Assembly (NCBI RefSeq): GCF_916618755.1
Contig: NZ_CAKAKB010000003.1
Span: 558,001 to 622,000, forward strand
Source: Actinotalea sp. Marseille-Q4924
Lineage (GTDB): Bacteria; Actinomycetota; Actinomycetes; Actinomycetales; Cellulomonadaceae
DNA length: 64,000 bases
Direction: 5' to 3'
The translations under genes were made by a program, and so were the position numbers. The notes beneath the pieces are model-generated. The model was not told the DNA's origin. It searched no databases and saw only the letters and a program-made list of their open reading frames with translations. The stretch's first letter is position 1. Each line of letters begins with the position of its first letter. Below, one piece after another: positions 36,082-45,638 of this stretch.

Positions 36082-36114
36082 GCCGGCGGACCGCCCGACC
36101 GGGTCCGCGCCGGC
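36082..36114 (+). terminator. Bulged hairpin after pafA
   Basis: GCCGGC-GGACC pairs with GGTCC-GC-GCCGGC, leaving a 2-nt bulge and a 9-nt loop, 5 nt after the stop codon. It probably ends the proteasome operon. Confidence 0.45.
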
Positions 36115-36245
36115 CGCCGACGCCGCCGGTCGGCCGCCGTCCCGGCGCCGTCGACCATGCCGTCGACCACCCAGCCGGCGCGCAGCCGGACCCCGTACAG
36201 TTCCTGACCGTGCCCGCCGTCACGACCACCCGCAGGAGGCCACGC

Positions 36246-37130
36246 GTGCGCCGTCGACCCGCCGTGACCACGGTCGTGCTCGCGCTCGTCGTGGGCCTGG
36301 CCGCGTGCACCACCGAGCCGGAGCCGACGGGCGAGGTCACCGTGCAGGGCGAGGCCGGCAGCGCTCCCGACCTCGTCTACGAGACGCCCCTCGTCGTCGC
36401 CGAGCCGACCGTGGAGGTGCTCGCCGAGGGCGACGGGCCCGAGCTCGTCGACGGCGAGCCGGTGCTCGTCGACTACTACGCCGAGGACGGCTCGGACGGC
36501 ACGGTGGTGGGGGAGACCTACTCCTCCGAGCCGAAGCCGTACCTGCTGAGCGCCGAGTCGCTCGGCGTGGCCATCCACGACGCCCTGCAGGGCAGGACCG
36601 TCGGGTCGCGCATCCTCCACCTCGTGCCCCCGGAGGGCGACCGTGGCGGTCCGACCGTCGCCGTCTACGACATCCTGCCGACCCGCGCGTCGGGCGAGCC
36701 CGTCGAGCCCCGCGAGGGTCTGCCCACCGTCACGCTGGCGGACGACGGCGAGCCCGAGATCGAGGTGCCCCCGACGGCACCGCCGGAGGACCTCGTGGTG
36801 CAGCCGCTGCTGCGCGGCTCGGGCCCCCAGGTGCAGCCCGGCCAGGTGATCATCGTCCAGTACAAGGGCGTGACGTGGTCCGACGGCACCGTCTTCGACT
36901 CCAGCTGGGACGACGGCGAGCTCCCCACACCGTTCCCCATCGGGGTCAACTCGGTCCTGCCGGGCTGGGACCTGGGTCTCGTGGAGCAGACGGTCGGGTC
37001 GCAGGTGCTGCTGGTCGTCCCGCCGCGCCTGGGCTTCGGCGCCGGGGACACCGAGCTCGCCGACGAGACCCTCGTGTTCGTGGTGGACATCCTCGCCGCC
37101 CGGGGCGGCCCGACGGAGGTGGAGAGCTGA
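36246..37130 (+). CDS. FKBP-type peptidyl-prolyl isomerase lipoprotein
   Basis: This 294-residue protein has a signal peptide with lipobox GLAAC (Cys21) and two FKBP-like halves: a divergent first (about 50-150) and a second with the family pattern [18 protein letters not shown] and [16 protein letters not shown], ending FVVDILA. The second is likely the active isomerase, helping fold exported proteins. I chose GTG 36246 because AGGAGG ends 6 nt before it; an in-frame GTG at 36210 lies 8 nt after a TACAGT and could give a leaderless form with 12 more residues. It overlaps hisF by one base. Confidence 0.85.
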   Translation: MRRRPAVTTVVLALVVGLAACTTEPEPTGEVTVQGEAGSAPDLVYETPLVVAEPTVEVLAEGDGPELVDGEPVLVDYYAEDGSDGTVVGETYSSEPKPYLLSAESLGVAIHDALQGRTVGSRILHLVPPEGDRGGPTVAVYDILPTRASGEPVEPREGLPTVTLADDGEPEIEVPPTAPPEDLVVQPLLRGSGPQVQPGQVIIVQYKGVTWSDGTVFDSSWDDGELPTPFPIGVNSVLPGWDLGLVEQTVGSQVLLVVPPRLGFGAGDTELADETLVFVVDILAARGGPTEVES

Positions 37131-37900
37131 TGGCTGTCGCGGTCCGGGTCATCCCGTGCCTGGACGTCGACGCGGGCCGTGTGGTCAAGGGCGTCAACTT
37201 CCAGGACCTGCAGGACGCCGGTGACCCCGTCGGGCTGGCGCGCCGCTACGACCTCGAGGGCGCCGACGAGATCACGTTCCTCGACGTGTCGGCGTCGTCG
37301 TCGGACCGCAGCACCACCTACGACATCGTGAGCAGGACGGCCGAGGAGATCTTCGTGCCGCTGACGGTCGGCGGCGGCGTCCGCACCACCGAGGACGTCG
37401 ACCGGCTCCTGCGGGCGGGCGCCGACAAGGTGGGCGTCAACACGGCGGCGATCGCCCGGCCGCAGCTCATCTCCGAAATCGCCCGGCGCTTCGGCAGCCA
37501 GGTGCTCGTGCTGTCCCTGGACGCGCGCCGCGTGGTCGACGGGCCGCCCACGCCGTCCGGCTACGAGGTCACCACGCACGGCGGACGGCGCGGCACGGGG
37601 ATCGACGCGGTGGCCTGGGCCCGTCAGGCGGTCGAGCTCGGCGCCGGTGAGGTGCTCCTCAACTCCATGGACGCCGACGGCACCAAGGACGGCTTCGACC
37701 TGCAGATGCTCGCGGACGTGCGCCGGGAGGTGCAGGTGCCGCTCATCGCCAGCGGCGGCGCCGGGACGGTCGAGCACTTCGTCCAGGCCGCCCGGGCCGG
37801 CGCCGACGCGCTGCTCGCGGCGAGCGTGTTCCACTTCGGCGTGCTGACCGTCGGCGACGTCAAGGCGGCCCTGCGCGACGCGGACGTCCCCGTCCGCTGA
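37130..37900 (+). CDS. hisF: Imidazole glycerol phosphate synthase cyclase subunit
   Basis: This 256-residue TIM-barrel enzyme makes imidazole glycerol phosphate and AICAR from PRFAR using ammonia from HisH. Catalytic Asp in [11 protein letters not shown] and Asp in the C-terminal [14 protein letters not shown] are both present, with phosphate-binding VGGGVR and ASGGAG. Length is normal. The ATG shares an A with the TGA of the preceding gene (TGATG), so the FKBP and hisF genes are cotranscribed. The hisH and hisA partners are outside the window. Confidence 0.96.
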   Translation: MAVAVRVIPCLDVDAGRVVKGVNFQDLQDAGDPVGLARRYDLEGADEITFLDVSASSSDRSTTYDIVSRTAEEIFVPLTVGGGVRTTEDVDRLLRAGADKVGVNTAAIARPQLISEIARRFGSQVLVLSLDARRVVDGPPTPSGYEVTTHGGRRGTGIDAVAWARQAVELGAGEVLLNSMDADGTKDGFDLQMLADVRREVQVPLIASGGAGTVEHFVQAARAGADALLAASVFHFGVLTVGDVKAALRDADVPVR

Positions 37901-37946
37901 CGCACGCCGGACGCGCGGTCCCCACGACCCGCGCTGCGTCAAGCCG

Positions 37947-38597
37947 TCACGAGGACTGGGGGCGGAACGCCTCCAGCGCGGCGAGCTGTTCCGGGCTCCC
38001 GGTCACCTCGACGTGCGCGACCGCGGGGCGCTCGTAGGCCCACAGCAGCAGCTCGCCGACGTCACCGTGCACCGTGGCAGGAGCGTCCCCACGGGGCCCC
38101 GCCCGCAGGACCTGGTCGCCGTCGGTCAGCACCACGGGGACGGGCGCACGGCCCAGCAGCAACGGCGCCATCCGGCGCAGTGCCGTCCACAGCGCCGCCG
38201 TGTGCCGGGCCTCCCGGGGGCGTCCCGGCACGGCTCGCCCGTCGGCACCGCCACGGCGCACGTCCTCGGTGTGCACGAAGTACTCCGCGAGCTGCGCCGG
38301 GTCGCCCGCCCACCGCAGCGGGCTCCAGACGGGCGGGCCCTCGGCGAGCCGGTGCAGCAGCGCCTCCCAGGCCGCGGGGGTCGCCGCGCGCGCACCGACC
38401 TCCTGCGTGCGGCGCTCCGTCCGGGCCGCCAGCGGCGGCACGACGACGCCCGCGGCGGTGAGCGGGTCGCGCTCCCGCAGGACGAGGTGGGCGGCGAGCT
38501 GCTCCGTCCGCCAGCCGTCGCAGAGGGTGGGTGCGCCGGGCCCGGCCTCGCGCAGGGCCGCGACGACGGCGGCGCGTTCCAGGGGGTGCCACGACAT
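37947..38597 (-). CDS. TIGR03085 family maleylpyruvate-isomerase-like protein
   Basis: This 216-residue protein has the DinB-like four-helix-bundle beginning LERAAVVAALREAGPGAPTLCDGWRTEQLAAHLVLRERDP, the TIGR03085 signature, which includes potential metal ligands in the AAHL segment and in AEYFVHTEDVRRG. The family is thought to bind metal and perhaps mycothiol, but function is unproven. Start ATG 38597 (MSWHPLER) fits the usual N-terminus; an ATG three codons earlier is possible. It converges on hisF. Confidence 0.78.
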   Translation of the reverse strand: MSWHPLERAAVVAALREAGPGAPTLCDGWRTEQLAAHLVLRERDPLTAAGVVVPPLAARTERRTQEVGARAATPAAWEALLHRLAEGPPVWSPLRWAGDPAQLAEYFVHTEDVRRGGADGRAVPGRPREARHTAALWTALRRMAPLLLGRAPVPVVLTDGDQVLRAGPRGDAPATVHGDVGELLLWAYERPAVAHVEVTGSPEQLAALEAFRPQSS

Positions 38598-38706
38598 GCC
38601 GGTCATGCTCGCACGCACGTCGACCGCCGACCTGAGAACGGCCCGTCGGGGGTGGAGGCGCGCGGCCGAGCCCGGCCGGAGCAGTCGCTGAGCGCGGACC
38701 GGACGC

Positions 38707-38727
38707 TTCTTGCGGTGCGTGCAAGAA
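38707..38727. promoter_or_regulatory. Inverted repeat upstream of ABC exporter operon
   Basis: TTCTTGC and GCAAGAA are perfect inverted arms separated by 7 bp, 32 bp before the exporter start. This is the size and position of a TetR- or MarR-type operator. Confidence 0.5.
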
Positions 38728-38759
38728 TCGTTTCGACCCCCTCGTCAGGAAGGACCCGT

Positions 38760-40631
38760 GTGCGCGCGCGCTCCCAGCCCAGCAGGTCGGTGCCCCGCGC
38801 CGGCCGGCCCGCGGCGCTGACCGGCGGCACCGTCCGGCGGTCCCTGCACCTCATCGGCCGCGGCATGGCCTCCCAGCCGCGCACGTACGTCCTCGCGGTC
38901 ATCACCTCGGCGCTGTTCGGAGCCCTCACCGTCGCGGTGAGCCAGCTCCTCGGCTGGGCGACGGACGCCGTCGTCGTGCCGGCGCTGGAGGGCGACGCCC
39001 TGGCCCGGGGGCGGCTCGGGTGGGCCGGCCTCGCGCTCGTCGGCGTCGCCGTCACCCTGGCGCTGTCCGTCGCGGGCCGGCGCATCTTCGCCGGCATCGG
39101 CTACGCGGACATCCAGGCGGACCACCGCCGAGCGGTCACCCGCCAGTACGTCCGGCTGCCCATGTCCTGGCACCGCGCGCACCCGACGGGCCAGCTGCTG
39201 TCCAACGCGAGCTCGGACGTCGAGGCGGCGACCGGGGTGTTCAACCCGCTGCCGTTCGCCATCGGCGTCGTGGCGATGATCCTCGTCGCGGCGGTGGCGC
39301 TCTTCGCCGTCGACCCGTGGATCGCGGTGACGGCCCTCGCGGTGCTGCCGCTGGCGGTCCTCGCGAACTTCGTCTTCCAGCGGTACATGTCCCCGGCCGC
39401 CACGCGCGCGCAGCAGCTCCGGGCGGAGGTGGCGGACGTCGCGCACGAGAGCTTCGAGGCGGCCCTGCTGGTCAAGTCGCTCGGCACCGAGGACCGCGAG
39501 GCCGAGCGGTTCTCCGAGCGCGCCCACACCCTGCGTGCCGCCAACGTCCGCGTCGGCACCATCCGCGCCGTGTTCGACCCCGTCATCGACCTGCTGCCGA
39601 GCCTCGGCACCCTCCTCGTCCTGCTCGTCGGCGCGAACCGCGCGGCGGCGGGGGCGGTCGACACCGGTGGCATCGTCTCGGCGGCCTACCTGCTGACCCT
39701 CATGGCCGTGCCCGTGCGCGCGTTCGGCTGGGTCCTCGGCGAGCTCCCGCGCGGGCTCGTCGGCCACGACCGCATCGCCCGCGTGCTCGACGCCGAGGGC
39801 GAGCTGGCGCCCGGTCGCCGCCCCCTCCCCGGCGGCGGCACCGGCCTGGCGGTCCGCATGGAGGACGTCGGCGTGCAGGTGGACGGACCGACCGGCCCCG
39901 CGCACCTGCTGCACGACGTCACGCTCGAGGTCCGGCCCGGCAGCACGGTCGCCGTCGTCGGCGCGACGGGCGCCGGGAAGACGACGCTCGTGTCCCTCCT
40001 GAGCCGCCTGCAGGACCCCTCGACCGGCCGGGTCCTCCTGGACGGGGCCGACCTGCGCGACGTCGCCGCCGAGGACCTCACCCGCCAGGTCGCCCTCGTC
40101 GCCCAGAACGCCTTCCTCTTCGAGGACACCGTGCGCGCGAACGTCACGCTCGCGGACGCCGACGACCCGGACGCCCCCGACGACGAGGCGGTGTGGGCGG
40201 CGCTGCGCCTGGCGCGCGTCGACGACGTCGTCCGAGCCCTGCCCGACGGGCTGGACGCGCCGCTCGGTGAGCGCGGCGCCAACCTCTCGGGGGGCCAGCG
40301 CCAGCGCATCGCGATCGCGCGGGCCCTGGTGCGCCGGCCGCGCCTGCTCGTCCTCGACGACGCGACCTCGGCCGTCGACCCCCGCGTGGAGCAGGAGATC
40401 CTCGCCGGCTTCCGGCGCACCGACGGTGCCGGGGCGACGGTCGTCATGGTCGCCTACCGGATGGCGTCGGTCCTGCTCGCCGACGAGGTCGTCCACCTCG
40501 ACGGCGGGACCGTCGTGGACCGGGGGACCCACGAGGACCTGCTCCGCCGTGACCCCGGGTACCGCGAGCTCGCGACCGCCTACCTGCAGGAGTCGGCGCG
40601 GCGCGCCGAGGCGCTGGAGGAGGCCCGATGA
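38760..40631 (+). CDS. ABC exporter half-transporter, subunit 1 (degenerate ATPase)
   Basis: This 623-residue protein has six membrane helices (about 35-330) and a nucleotide-binding domain (about 365-600). Walker A is GATGAGKTT and the signature is LSGGQRQ, but the catalytic Glu after Walker B is Asp (LVLDDATSAVD) and the switch His is Tyr (VAYRMAS), so its own ATP site is weakened. It forms a heterodimer with the next gene. AGGAAGG precedes the GTG. The stop overlaps the second gene in an ATGA. Export of a drug, peptide or lipid is likely, substrate unknown. Confidence 0.88.
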   Translation: MRARSQPSRSVPRAGRPAALTGGTVRRSLHLIGRGMASQPRTYVLAVITSALFGALTVAVSQLLGWATDAVVVPALEGDALARGRLGWAGLALVGVAVTLALSVAGRRIFAGIGYADIQADHRRAVTRQYVRLPMSWHRAHPTGQLLSNASSDVEAATGVFNPLPFAIGVVAMILVAAVALFAVDPWIAVTALAVLPLAVLANFVFQRYMSPAATRAQQLRAEVADVAHESFEAALLVKSLGTEDREAERFSERAHTLRAANVRVGTIRAVFDPVIDLLPSLGTLLVLLVGANRAAAGAVDTGGIVSAAYLLTLMAVPVRAFGWVLGELPRGLVGHDRIARVLDAEGELAPGRRPLPGGGTGLAVRMEDVGVQVDGPTGPAHLLHDVTLEVRPGSTVAVVGATGAGKTTLVSLLSRLQDPSTGRVLLDGADLRDVAAEDLTRQVALVAQNAFLFEDTVRANVTLADADDPDAPDDEAVWAALRLARVDDVVRALPDGLDAPLGERGANLSGGQRQRIAIARALVRRPRLLVLDDATSAVDPRVEQEILAGFRRTDGAGATVVMVAYRMASVLLADEVVHLDGGTVVDRGTHEDLLRRDPGYRELATAYLQESARRAEALEEAR

Positions 40632-42484
40632 GCAGCGCGACGACGGGCGCCCGAGGGGCGCGGGGCCCGGGCACGGCGACCGCGGACGGCGTCCGCCTGG
40701 AGACCACGAGTGCGCTCGGACCCTGGGCGACCCTGCGTCGCGGCGTGCGGATCTCGCCGCAGCTGCTCGACGGGCTGACCCTGACCGTCCTGCTCGCGCT
40801 CGTCGCCGCGGGCGGACGGGTCGTCGTGCCGATCGCCGTCCAGCAGACGGTGGACACCGGCATCCTCGGCGCGGGTGGGCCGGACACCGGCCGCGTGGGG
40901 CTCCTCGTGGCCGGAGCGGCCGCCTGCCTCGTCCTCGCCGGCGTCGCGTCGGCGCTGGTCAACGTGCGGCTCTTCCGCTCCAGCGAGGCGGGCCTGGCGC
41001 AGCTGCGCACGCGGGCGTTCCGTCACGTGCACGACCTGTCGTCGCTGACGCAGAACACGGAGCGCCGCGGGAGCCTCGTCTCCCGCGTGACGAGCGACGT
41101 CGACACCATCTCGCTGTTCGTGCAGTGGGGCGGGATCATGCTGCTCGTCTCGGTGCTGCAGATCGCGGTGGCGACGGTCCTCATGCTCGTCTACTCCTGG
41201 CAGCTGACGCTCGTCGTCTGGGCGTCGTTCGTGCCGCTCATCCTCCTGCTGCGACCGGCGCAGCGGCGCGTCAGCGACGCGTACGCGCAGGTGCGCGTCA
41301 AGGTCGGCGCCATGCTCGGCGCCATCTCGGAGTCGGTCGTGGGTGCGGAGACGATCCGCGCGTACGGTGTGGGCGCCCGCACGCAGCGCTCGATCGACCG
41401 GGCGGTGCGCGCGACCCGGGACGCCATGGTCCGCGCCCAGACCCGCGTCGCGCTCGTCTTCTCCAGCGGCGTCCTCGTCGCGAACGCCGTGCTCGCCGCC
41501 GTCGTCGTCGTCGGCACGCTGCTCGGGGTCGACGGAGGGCTGAGCGTCGGGCAGCTGCTCGCGTTCCTCTTCCTGGTCCAGCTCTTCACCGGCCCCGTCC
41601 AGATGGCGACGGAGATCCTCAACGAGCTCCAGAACGCGTTGGCGGGGTGGCGCCGCGTCATCGGCGTCATCGACACCGAGGCGGAGGTCACCGACGGGCC
41701 CGACGCCGTCGACAGCCCGCGCGGGCCCGCCGCCTTCGCCCTCCGCGACGTGTCGTACGCCTACCCCGGCGGCCCGCTGGTCCTGCGCGACGTGGAGCTG
41801 GAGCTGCCGCGCCAGGCGAAGGTCGCCGTCGTGGGCCGGACCGGTTCGGGCAAGACGACCCTCGCGAAGCTGCTCACCCGCATGGCGGACCCGGTGTCGG
41901 GCCACGTCGAGCTCGACGGCGTGGACCTGCGCGACATCAGCCTGCGGAGCCTGCGCCACCGCGTCGTGCTCGTCCCGCAGGAGGGCTTCCTCTTCGACGG
42001 GACGCTCGCGGAGAACGTCGCCTACGGCGCCCGCGACGTGTTCGCGGACGACGACGCCGCGGCGCGCGACCGCGCGGCGGGACGCGCCTTCGCCGACCTG
42101 GGTCTGGAGGACTGGCTCGAGGCGCTGCCCGGCGGCCTGCACGCCGACGTCGGCCAGCGCGGTGAGCGCCTCTCCGCGGGGGAGCGGCAGCTCGTGGCCC
42201 TCGCCCGCGCCCACCTCGCCGACGCCGACTACCTCGTCCTCGACGAGGCGACGAGCGCGGTCGACCCGGCCACCGAGGTCCGGATCGCGCGGGCGCTGGA
42301 CCAGCTCACCGCGGGGCGCGGCACCCTCACGATCGCCCACCGGCTGTCGACGGCCGAGGCGGCGGACGTCGTGGTCGTGGTCGACGAGGGCCGCGTCGTG
42401 CAGGTGGGGCACCATGCCGCGCTCCTCGGGCAGGAGGGGCCGTACGCGGCGATGCACGCCGCGTGGCTCTCCCAGACGCGCTGA
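40628..42484 (+). CDS. ABC exporter half-transporter, subunit 2 (canonical ATPase)
   Basis: This 618-residue half transporter has six membrane helices (about 45-335) and an ATPase domain with Walker A GRTGSGKTT, Walker B LVLDEATSAVDP and switch His in IAHRLST, all canonical. Its signature is LSAGERQ rather than LSGGQ. Paired with subunit 1, the degenerate site would contain exactly this altered signature plus the weak Walker B and switch of subunit 1, while the other site is fully canonical. The ATG overlaps the upstream stop. Confidence 0.9.
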   Translation: MSSATTGARGARGPGTATADGVRLETTSALGPWATLRRGVRISPQLLDGLTLTVLLALVAAGGRVVVPIAVQQTVDTGILGAGGPDTGRVGLLVAGAAACLVLAGVASALVNVRLFRSSEAGLAQLRTRAFRHVHDLSSLTQNTERRGSLVSRVTSDVDTISLFVQWGGIMLLVSVLQIAVATVLMLVYSWQLTLVVWASFVPLILLLRPAQRRVSDAYAQVRVKVGAMLGAISESVVGAETIRAYGVGARTQRSIDRAVRATRDAMVRAQTRVALVFSSGVLVANAVLAAVVVVGTLLGVDGGLSVGQLLAFLFLVQLFTGPVQMATEILNELQNALAGWRRVIGVIDTEAEVTDGPDAVDSPRGPAAFALRDVSYAYPGGPLVLRDVELELPRQAKVAVVGRTGSGKTTLAKLLTRMADPVSGHVELDGVDLRDISLRSLRHRVVLVPQEGFLFDGTLAENVAYGARDVFADDDAAARDRAAGRAFADLGLEDWLEALPGGLHADVGQRGERLSAGERQLVALARAHLADADYLVLDEATSAVDPATEVRIARALDQLTAGRGTLTIAHRLSTAEAADVVVVVDEGRVVQVGHHAALLGQEGPYAAMHAAWLSQTR

Positions 42485-42550
42485 ACCGGGCAGGGGAGCG
42501 GTGTTCGGACGGCTTCGGGACGCGCCGCCGCGACGTGGCAGGATCGTCCG

Positions 42551-42970
42551 GTGCCTGAGAACGACCCGTCCGACGACCGACACGTCACCGCCCTGGACCC
42601 GACCGTCGCCGCCCGCCTCAAGCGGGACGAGGCGGGACTGGTGTGCGCCGTCGTGCAGCAGCACGACACGGGGGAGGTCCTCATGGTCGGGTGGATGGAC
42701 GACGAGGCCCTGCACCGCACCCTGACGACGGGCCGGGTGACGTTCTGGAGCCGGTCCCGGCAGCAGTACTGGCGCAAGGGGGACACCTCCGGCCACGTGC
42801 AGCACGTGCGCTCGGTGGCGCTGGACTGCGACGGCGACGCCGTGCTCGTCCGGGTCGACCAGGTGGGCGCGGCCTGCCACACGGGCACGCGGACGTGTTT
42901 CGAGGCGGGCGGGGACCTCGGTGCGGTCGTCGGCGGCACGCTGGGTGCGACGACGGCGGAGCAGCGGTGA
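42551..42970 (+). CDS. hisI: Phosphoribosyl-AMP cyclohydrolase
   Basis: This 139-residue zinc enzyme opens the purine ring of phosphoribosyl-AMP in histidine synthesis. Signatures are [28 protein letters not shown], and the metal-binding CDGDA and [10 protein letters not shown]. It is the single-domain cyclohydrolase without the HisE pyrophosphohydrolase. CAGGAT ends 6 nt before the GTG. The stop overlaps the GTG of trpE, linking his and trp genes. Confidence 0.95.
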   Translation: MPENDPSDDRHVTALDPTVAARLKRDEAGLVCAVVQQHDTGEVLMVGWMDDEALHRTLTTGRVTFWSRSRQQYWRKGDTSGHVQHVRSVALDCDGDAVLVRVDQVGAACHTGTRTCFEAGGDLGAVVGGTLGATTAEQR

Positions 42971-44583
42971 CCGGCGACGGACCGGCCCTGCCGACGACGG
43001 ACGGGGCCGCCGTGGGCGCCGGCGTCGCCGACGACGCCCCCGGCCCCGGGGACCTCGCCTGGGGGTCGACGTGGCCGCACCTGACGACGTTCCGCGAGCT
43101 GGCGCGTCGGCGCCGGGTCGTCCCCGTCGTGCGCAGGCTCCTCGCCGACGACGTGACCCCGGTGGGGCTGTACCGGACGCTGGCGCAGGGCCGCCCGGGG
43201 ACGTTCATCCTCGAGTCCGCGGAGGTCGACGGGACGTGGGCGCGCTACTCCTTCGTCGGCGTGCGCTCGCGTGCGACGCTCACCGTGGCGGACGGCGAGG
43301 CGACGTGGACCGGTGACGTGCCGGTCGGCGTGCCCCGGTCGGGCGACGTGCTGGACGTCCTGGGCGAGACGCTGGAGGTTTTGCGCACCCCGGCGATCGC
43401 CGGTCTGCCGCCGCTCACCGGTGGCCTGGTCGGGGCCATGGGATGGGACGTCGTGCGGCACTGGGAACCGACGCTGCCCGCGAAGGCGCCGGACGAGCTC
43501 GGCGTGCCGGAGCTGACCCTCTGCCTCGCGACGGACCTCGCCGTCGTCGACCACGTCGACGGCTCCGTCTGGCTCGTCGCGAACGCCATCAACTTCGACG
43601 CCACGGACGAGCGCGTCGACGAGGCGCACGCCGACGCCGTCGCCCGGCTGGACGCCATGCAGGCGGCGCTCGCCGAGCCGGTCCGCGTCCCCCCGTCGGT
43701 GCTGGGGGACGGGGAGGAGCCGGAGCTGGAGTTCCGCAGCACTCGCGCGGAGTTCGAGGAGGCGGTCCGGGCCGGGAAGGACGCGATCCGCGAGGGCGAG
43801 GTCTTCCAGGTCGTCCTCTCCCAGCGGCTCGACCTCGCGTGCCCCGCGACGCCCCTGGACGTCTACCGCGTGCTCCGCACGATCAACCCGAGCCCGTACA
43901 TGTACTGCTTCCAGCTGCGTGACGCGGCGGGCAAGGACTTCGCCGTCGTCGGCTCGAGCCCGGAGACGCTGGTCAAGGTGACCGACGGGCGCGTGCTCAC
44001 CTACCCCATCGCAGGCTCGCGCCCGCGGGGGGACGGCCCGGAGGAGGACGCCGCGCTGGCCGAGGAGCTGCTGGCGGACCCGAAGGAGCGGGCGGAGCAC
44101 ATCATGCTCGTCGACCTCTCCCGCAACGACCTGGTCAAGGTGTGCGTGCCGACGAGCGTCGAGGTCGTCGAGCTCATGGCCGTCAAGCGGTTCAGCCACA
44201 TCATGCACATCTGCTCGACCGTGGTCGGCCGTCTGCGGCCCGGCGCGACGGCCCTGCAGACGCTCGCGGCCACGTTCCCCGCCGGGACGCTGTCCGGCGC
44301 GCCGAAACCTCGGGCGATCGCCCTCATCGACGAGCTGGAGCCGGCCCGGCGCGGGATCTACGGCGGGACGGTCGGCTACTTCGACTTCGCGGGCAACATG
44401 GACATGGCCATCGCCATCCGGACGGCGCTCATCCGCGACGGCCGTGCCAGCGTGCAGGCGGGAGGCGGGATCGTCGCGGACTCCGTCGAGGCCCTGGAGT
44501 ACGCGGAGTCGCGGAACAAGGCCGCCGCCGCGGTCCGTGCCGTGCAGGTCGCGTCGCGGCTGCGGACCGCGACCCGCGGATGA
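42967..44583 (+). CDS. trpE: Anthranilate synthase component I
   Basis: This 538-residue enzyme makes anthranilate from chorismate with ammonia from TrpG. It has the N-terminal regulatory FILESAEV (tryptophan-binding segment) and the C-terminal chorismate-binding domain with [40 protein letters not shown] and [11 protein letters not shown]. The first 40 residues are a Gly/Ala-rich extension. The trpG glutaminase gene is not in the window. GTG overlaps the hisI stop, and the stop overlaps the next ATG. Confidence 0.95.
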   Translation: MTGDGPALPTTDGAAVGAGVADDAPGPGDLAWGSTWPHLTTFRELARRRRVVPVVRRLLADDVTPVGLYRTLAQGRPGTFILESAEVDGTWARYSFVGVRSRATLTVADGEATWTGDVPVGVPRSGDVLDVLGETLEVLRTPAIAGLPPLTGGLVGAMGWDVVRHWEPTLPAKAPDELGVPELTLCLATDLAVVDHVDGSVWLVANAINFDATDERVDEAHADAVARLDAMQAALAEPVRVPPSVLGDGEEPELEFRSTRAEFEEAVRAGKDAIREGEVFQVVLSQRLDLACPATPLDVYRVLRTINPSPYMYCFQLRDAAGKDFAVVGSSPETLVKVTDGRVLTYPIAGSRPRGDGPEEDAALAEELLADPKERAEHIMLVDLSRNDLVKVCVPTSVEVVELMAVKRFSHIMHICSTVVGRLRPGATALQTLAATFPAGTLSGAPKPRAIALIDELEPARRGIYGGTVGYFDFAGNMDMAIAIRTALIRDGRASVQAGGGIVADSVEALEYAESRNKAAAAVRAVQVASRLRTATRG

Positions 44584-45230
44584 CCGTGCCCGCCCGCACC
44601 GGAGGGCGGGCGCTCCCCGACCGCCGGCGCGCCGTGGTCGGTGCCCTCGCGCTCGGTGCCGTCGCCCTCGCCGCGACGGCGACGACCTGGGTGCGCGCCA
44701 CGACGTCGAGCGCGCTGCGGTCGCAGGTCGCCCTCGCCGTGCCGGGCTCCGACGCCGCGGCGGCGTCCGCGGCGGGCGCCCTCGTCGTCGTCGCCGCGGC
44801 CCTCGCCATGGCCCTCGGTGGCCGCTGGGGAGCCCGGGTGGCCGGGGTCGGCGTCGTCCTCGGCGGCGTGCTCGTCGTGGCGTCGGCCGCCGGGGTGCTG
44901 GCCGACCCGCAGGCGCCGGCGGCCTCCGCGGCACAGCGCGCGGTGGGAGTCGGCACCCTCGAGGGCGCCGCGACGACGACGGCCGCGGTGTGGGTCGCGC
45001 TGGTGGCCGGCGGGATCGCCGTCGTCGTCGGCCTGCTGGCCGTCGGTGCGGCGGGACGCTGGTCGCGCGGCGGGAGGCGGCACGACCGGCCCACCGGCAC
45101 CGCGACCGCGGAGCCGGCCCCCGACCGTCCTGACGCGACGGCGGGTCCCGAAGCGACCGGACCCGCCGGCCGGAGGGTCGACGACCAGGACGCCTGGGAC
45201 GCCCTCAGCCGGGGCGAGGACCCCACATGA
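44580..45230 (+). CDS. Trp biosynthesis-associated membrane protein
   Basis: This 216-residue protein has four membrane helices (about 18-38, 57-78, 83-105 and 137-160) and a C-terminal soluble tail ending DAWDALSRGEDPT, the usual end of the TIGR02234 family. The family is found next to trpE in actinobacteria, and its function is not known. It overlaps the trpE stop by 4 bp, so it belongs to the same transcript. Confidence 0.82.
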   Translation: MTVPARTGGRALPDRRRAVVGALALGAVALAATATTWVRATTSSALRSQVALAVPGSDAAAASAAGALVVVAAALAMALGGRWGARVAGVGVVLGGVLVVASAAGVLADPQAPAASAAQRAVGVGTLEGAATTTAAVWVALVAGGIAVVVGLLAVGAAGRWSRGGRRHDRPTGTATAEPAPDRPDATAGPEATGPAGRRVDDQDAWDALSRGEDPT

Positions 45231-45282
45231 GGACACGTCGCCCGCAGGTCCCCACGACGCCACGGCGGCCCCCGCCGTTCGA

Positions 45283-45288
45283 TAGGGT
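45283..45288 (+). promoter_or_regulatory. -10 element TAGGGT upstream of HGxxPAAW gene
   Basis: TAGGGT predicts a start near 45295 and a leader of about 24 nt with GAAGG before the ATG at 45318. Confidence 0.45.
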
Positions 45289-45317
45289 GCGCCCAGTCCA
45301 CGAAAGGCACGAAGGCA

Positions 45318-45620
45318 ATGGCTGACGATTCCCTCGACAGAACGACGGAGCGGGTCCACCTCCCGGTGGCGTCACCGCCGCGCAACCACGGTCACACGCT
45401 GGCCGCGTGGGTGACGGTCATCGTCATCATGTCCGGTGCCGTGACCGCGGCGCTCGCCGTGCTGTTCTCCATGCCCTGGCTGTTCTGGGTGGGCATGGCG
45501 ATCGTCGTCGTCGGCGGCGTCGTGGGCTACGTCCTGAAGATGCTCGGCTTCGGGCAGCCGACGTCGGGCAGCGGGACGTCGCGGGGCCGGGGCACCGCCG
45601 CCGGCCGGACATCCGACTGA
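45318..45620 (+). CDS. HGxxPAAW family small membrane protein
   Basis: This 100-residue protein has the short NHGHTLAAWV motif after about 22 residues, then two membrane helices (about 33-52 and 56-76), followed by a Gly/Ser/Thr-rich tail. The family sits near trp genes in actinobacteria and is functionally unknown. The first His-Gly followed by an Ala-Ala-Trp is the name-giving motif, here with Leu in place of Pro. Confidence 0.72.
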   Translation: MADDSLDRTTERVHLPVASPPRNHGHTLAAWVTVIVIMSGAVTAALAVLFSMPWLFWVGMAIVVVGGVVGYVLKMLGFGQPTSGSGTSRGRGTAAGRTSD

Positions 45621-45638
45621 TCTCGAGGGAGAGAGCAC

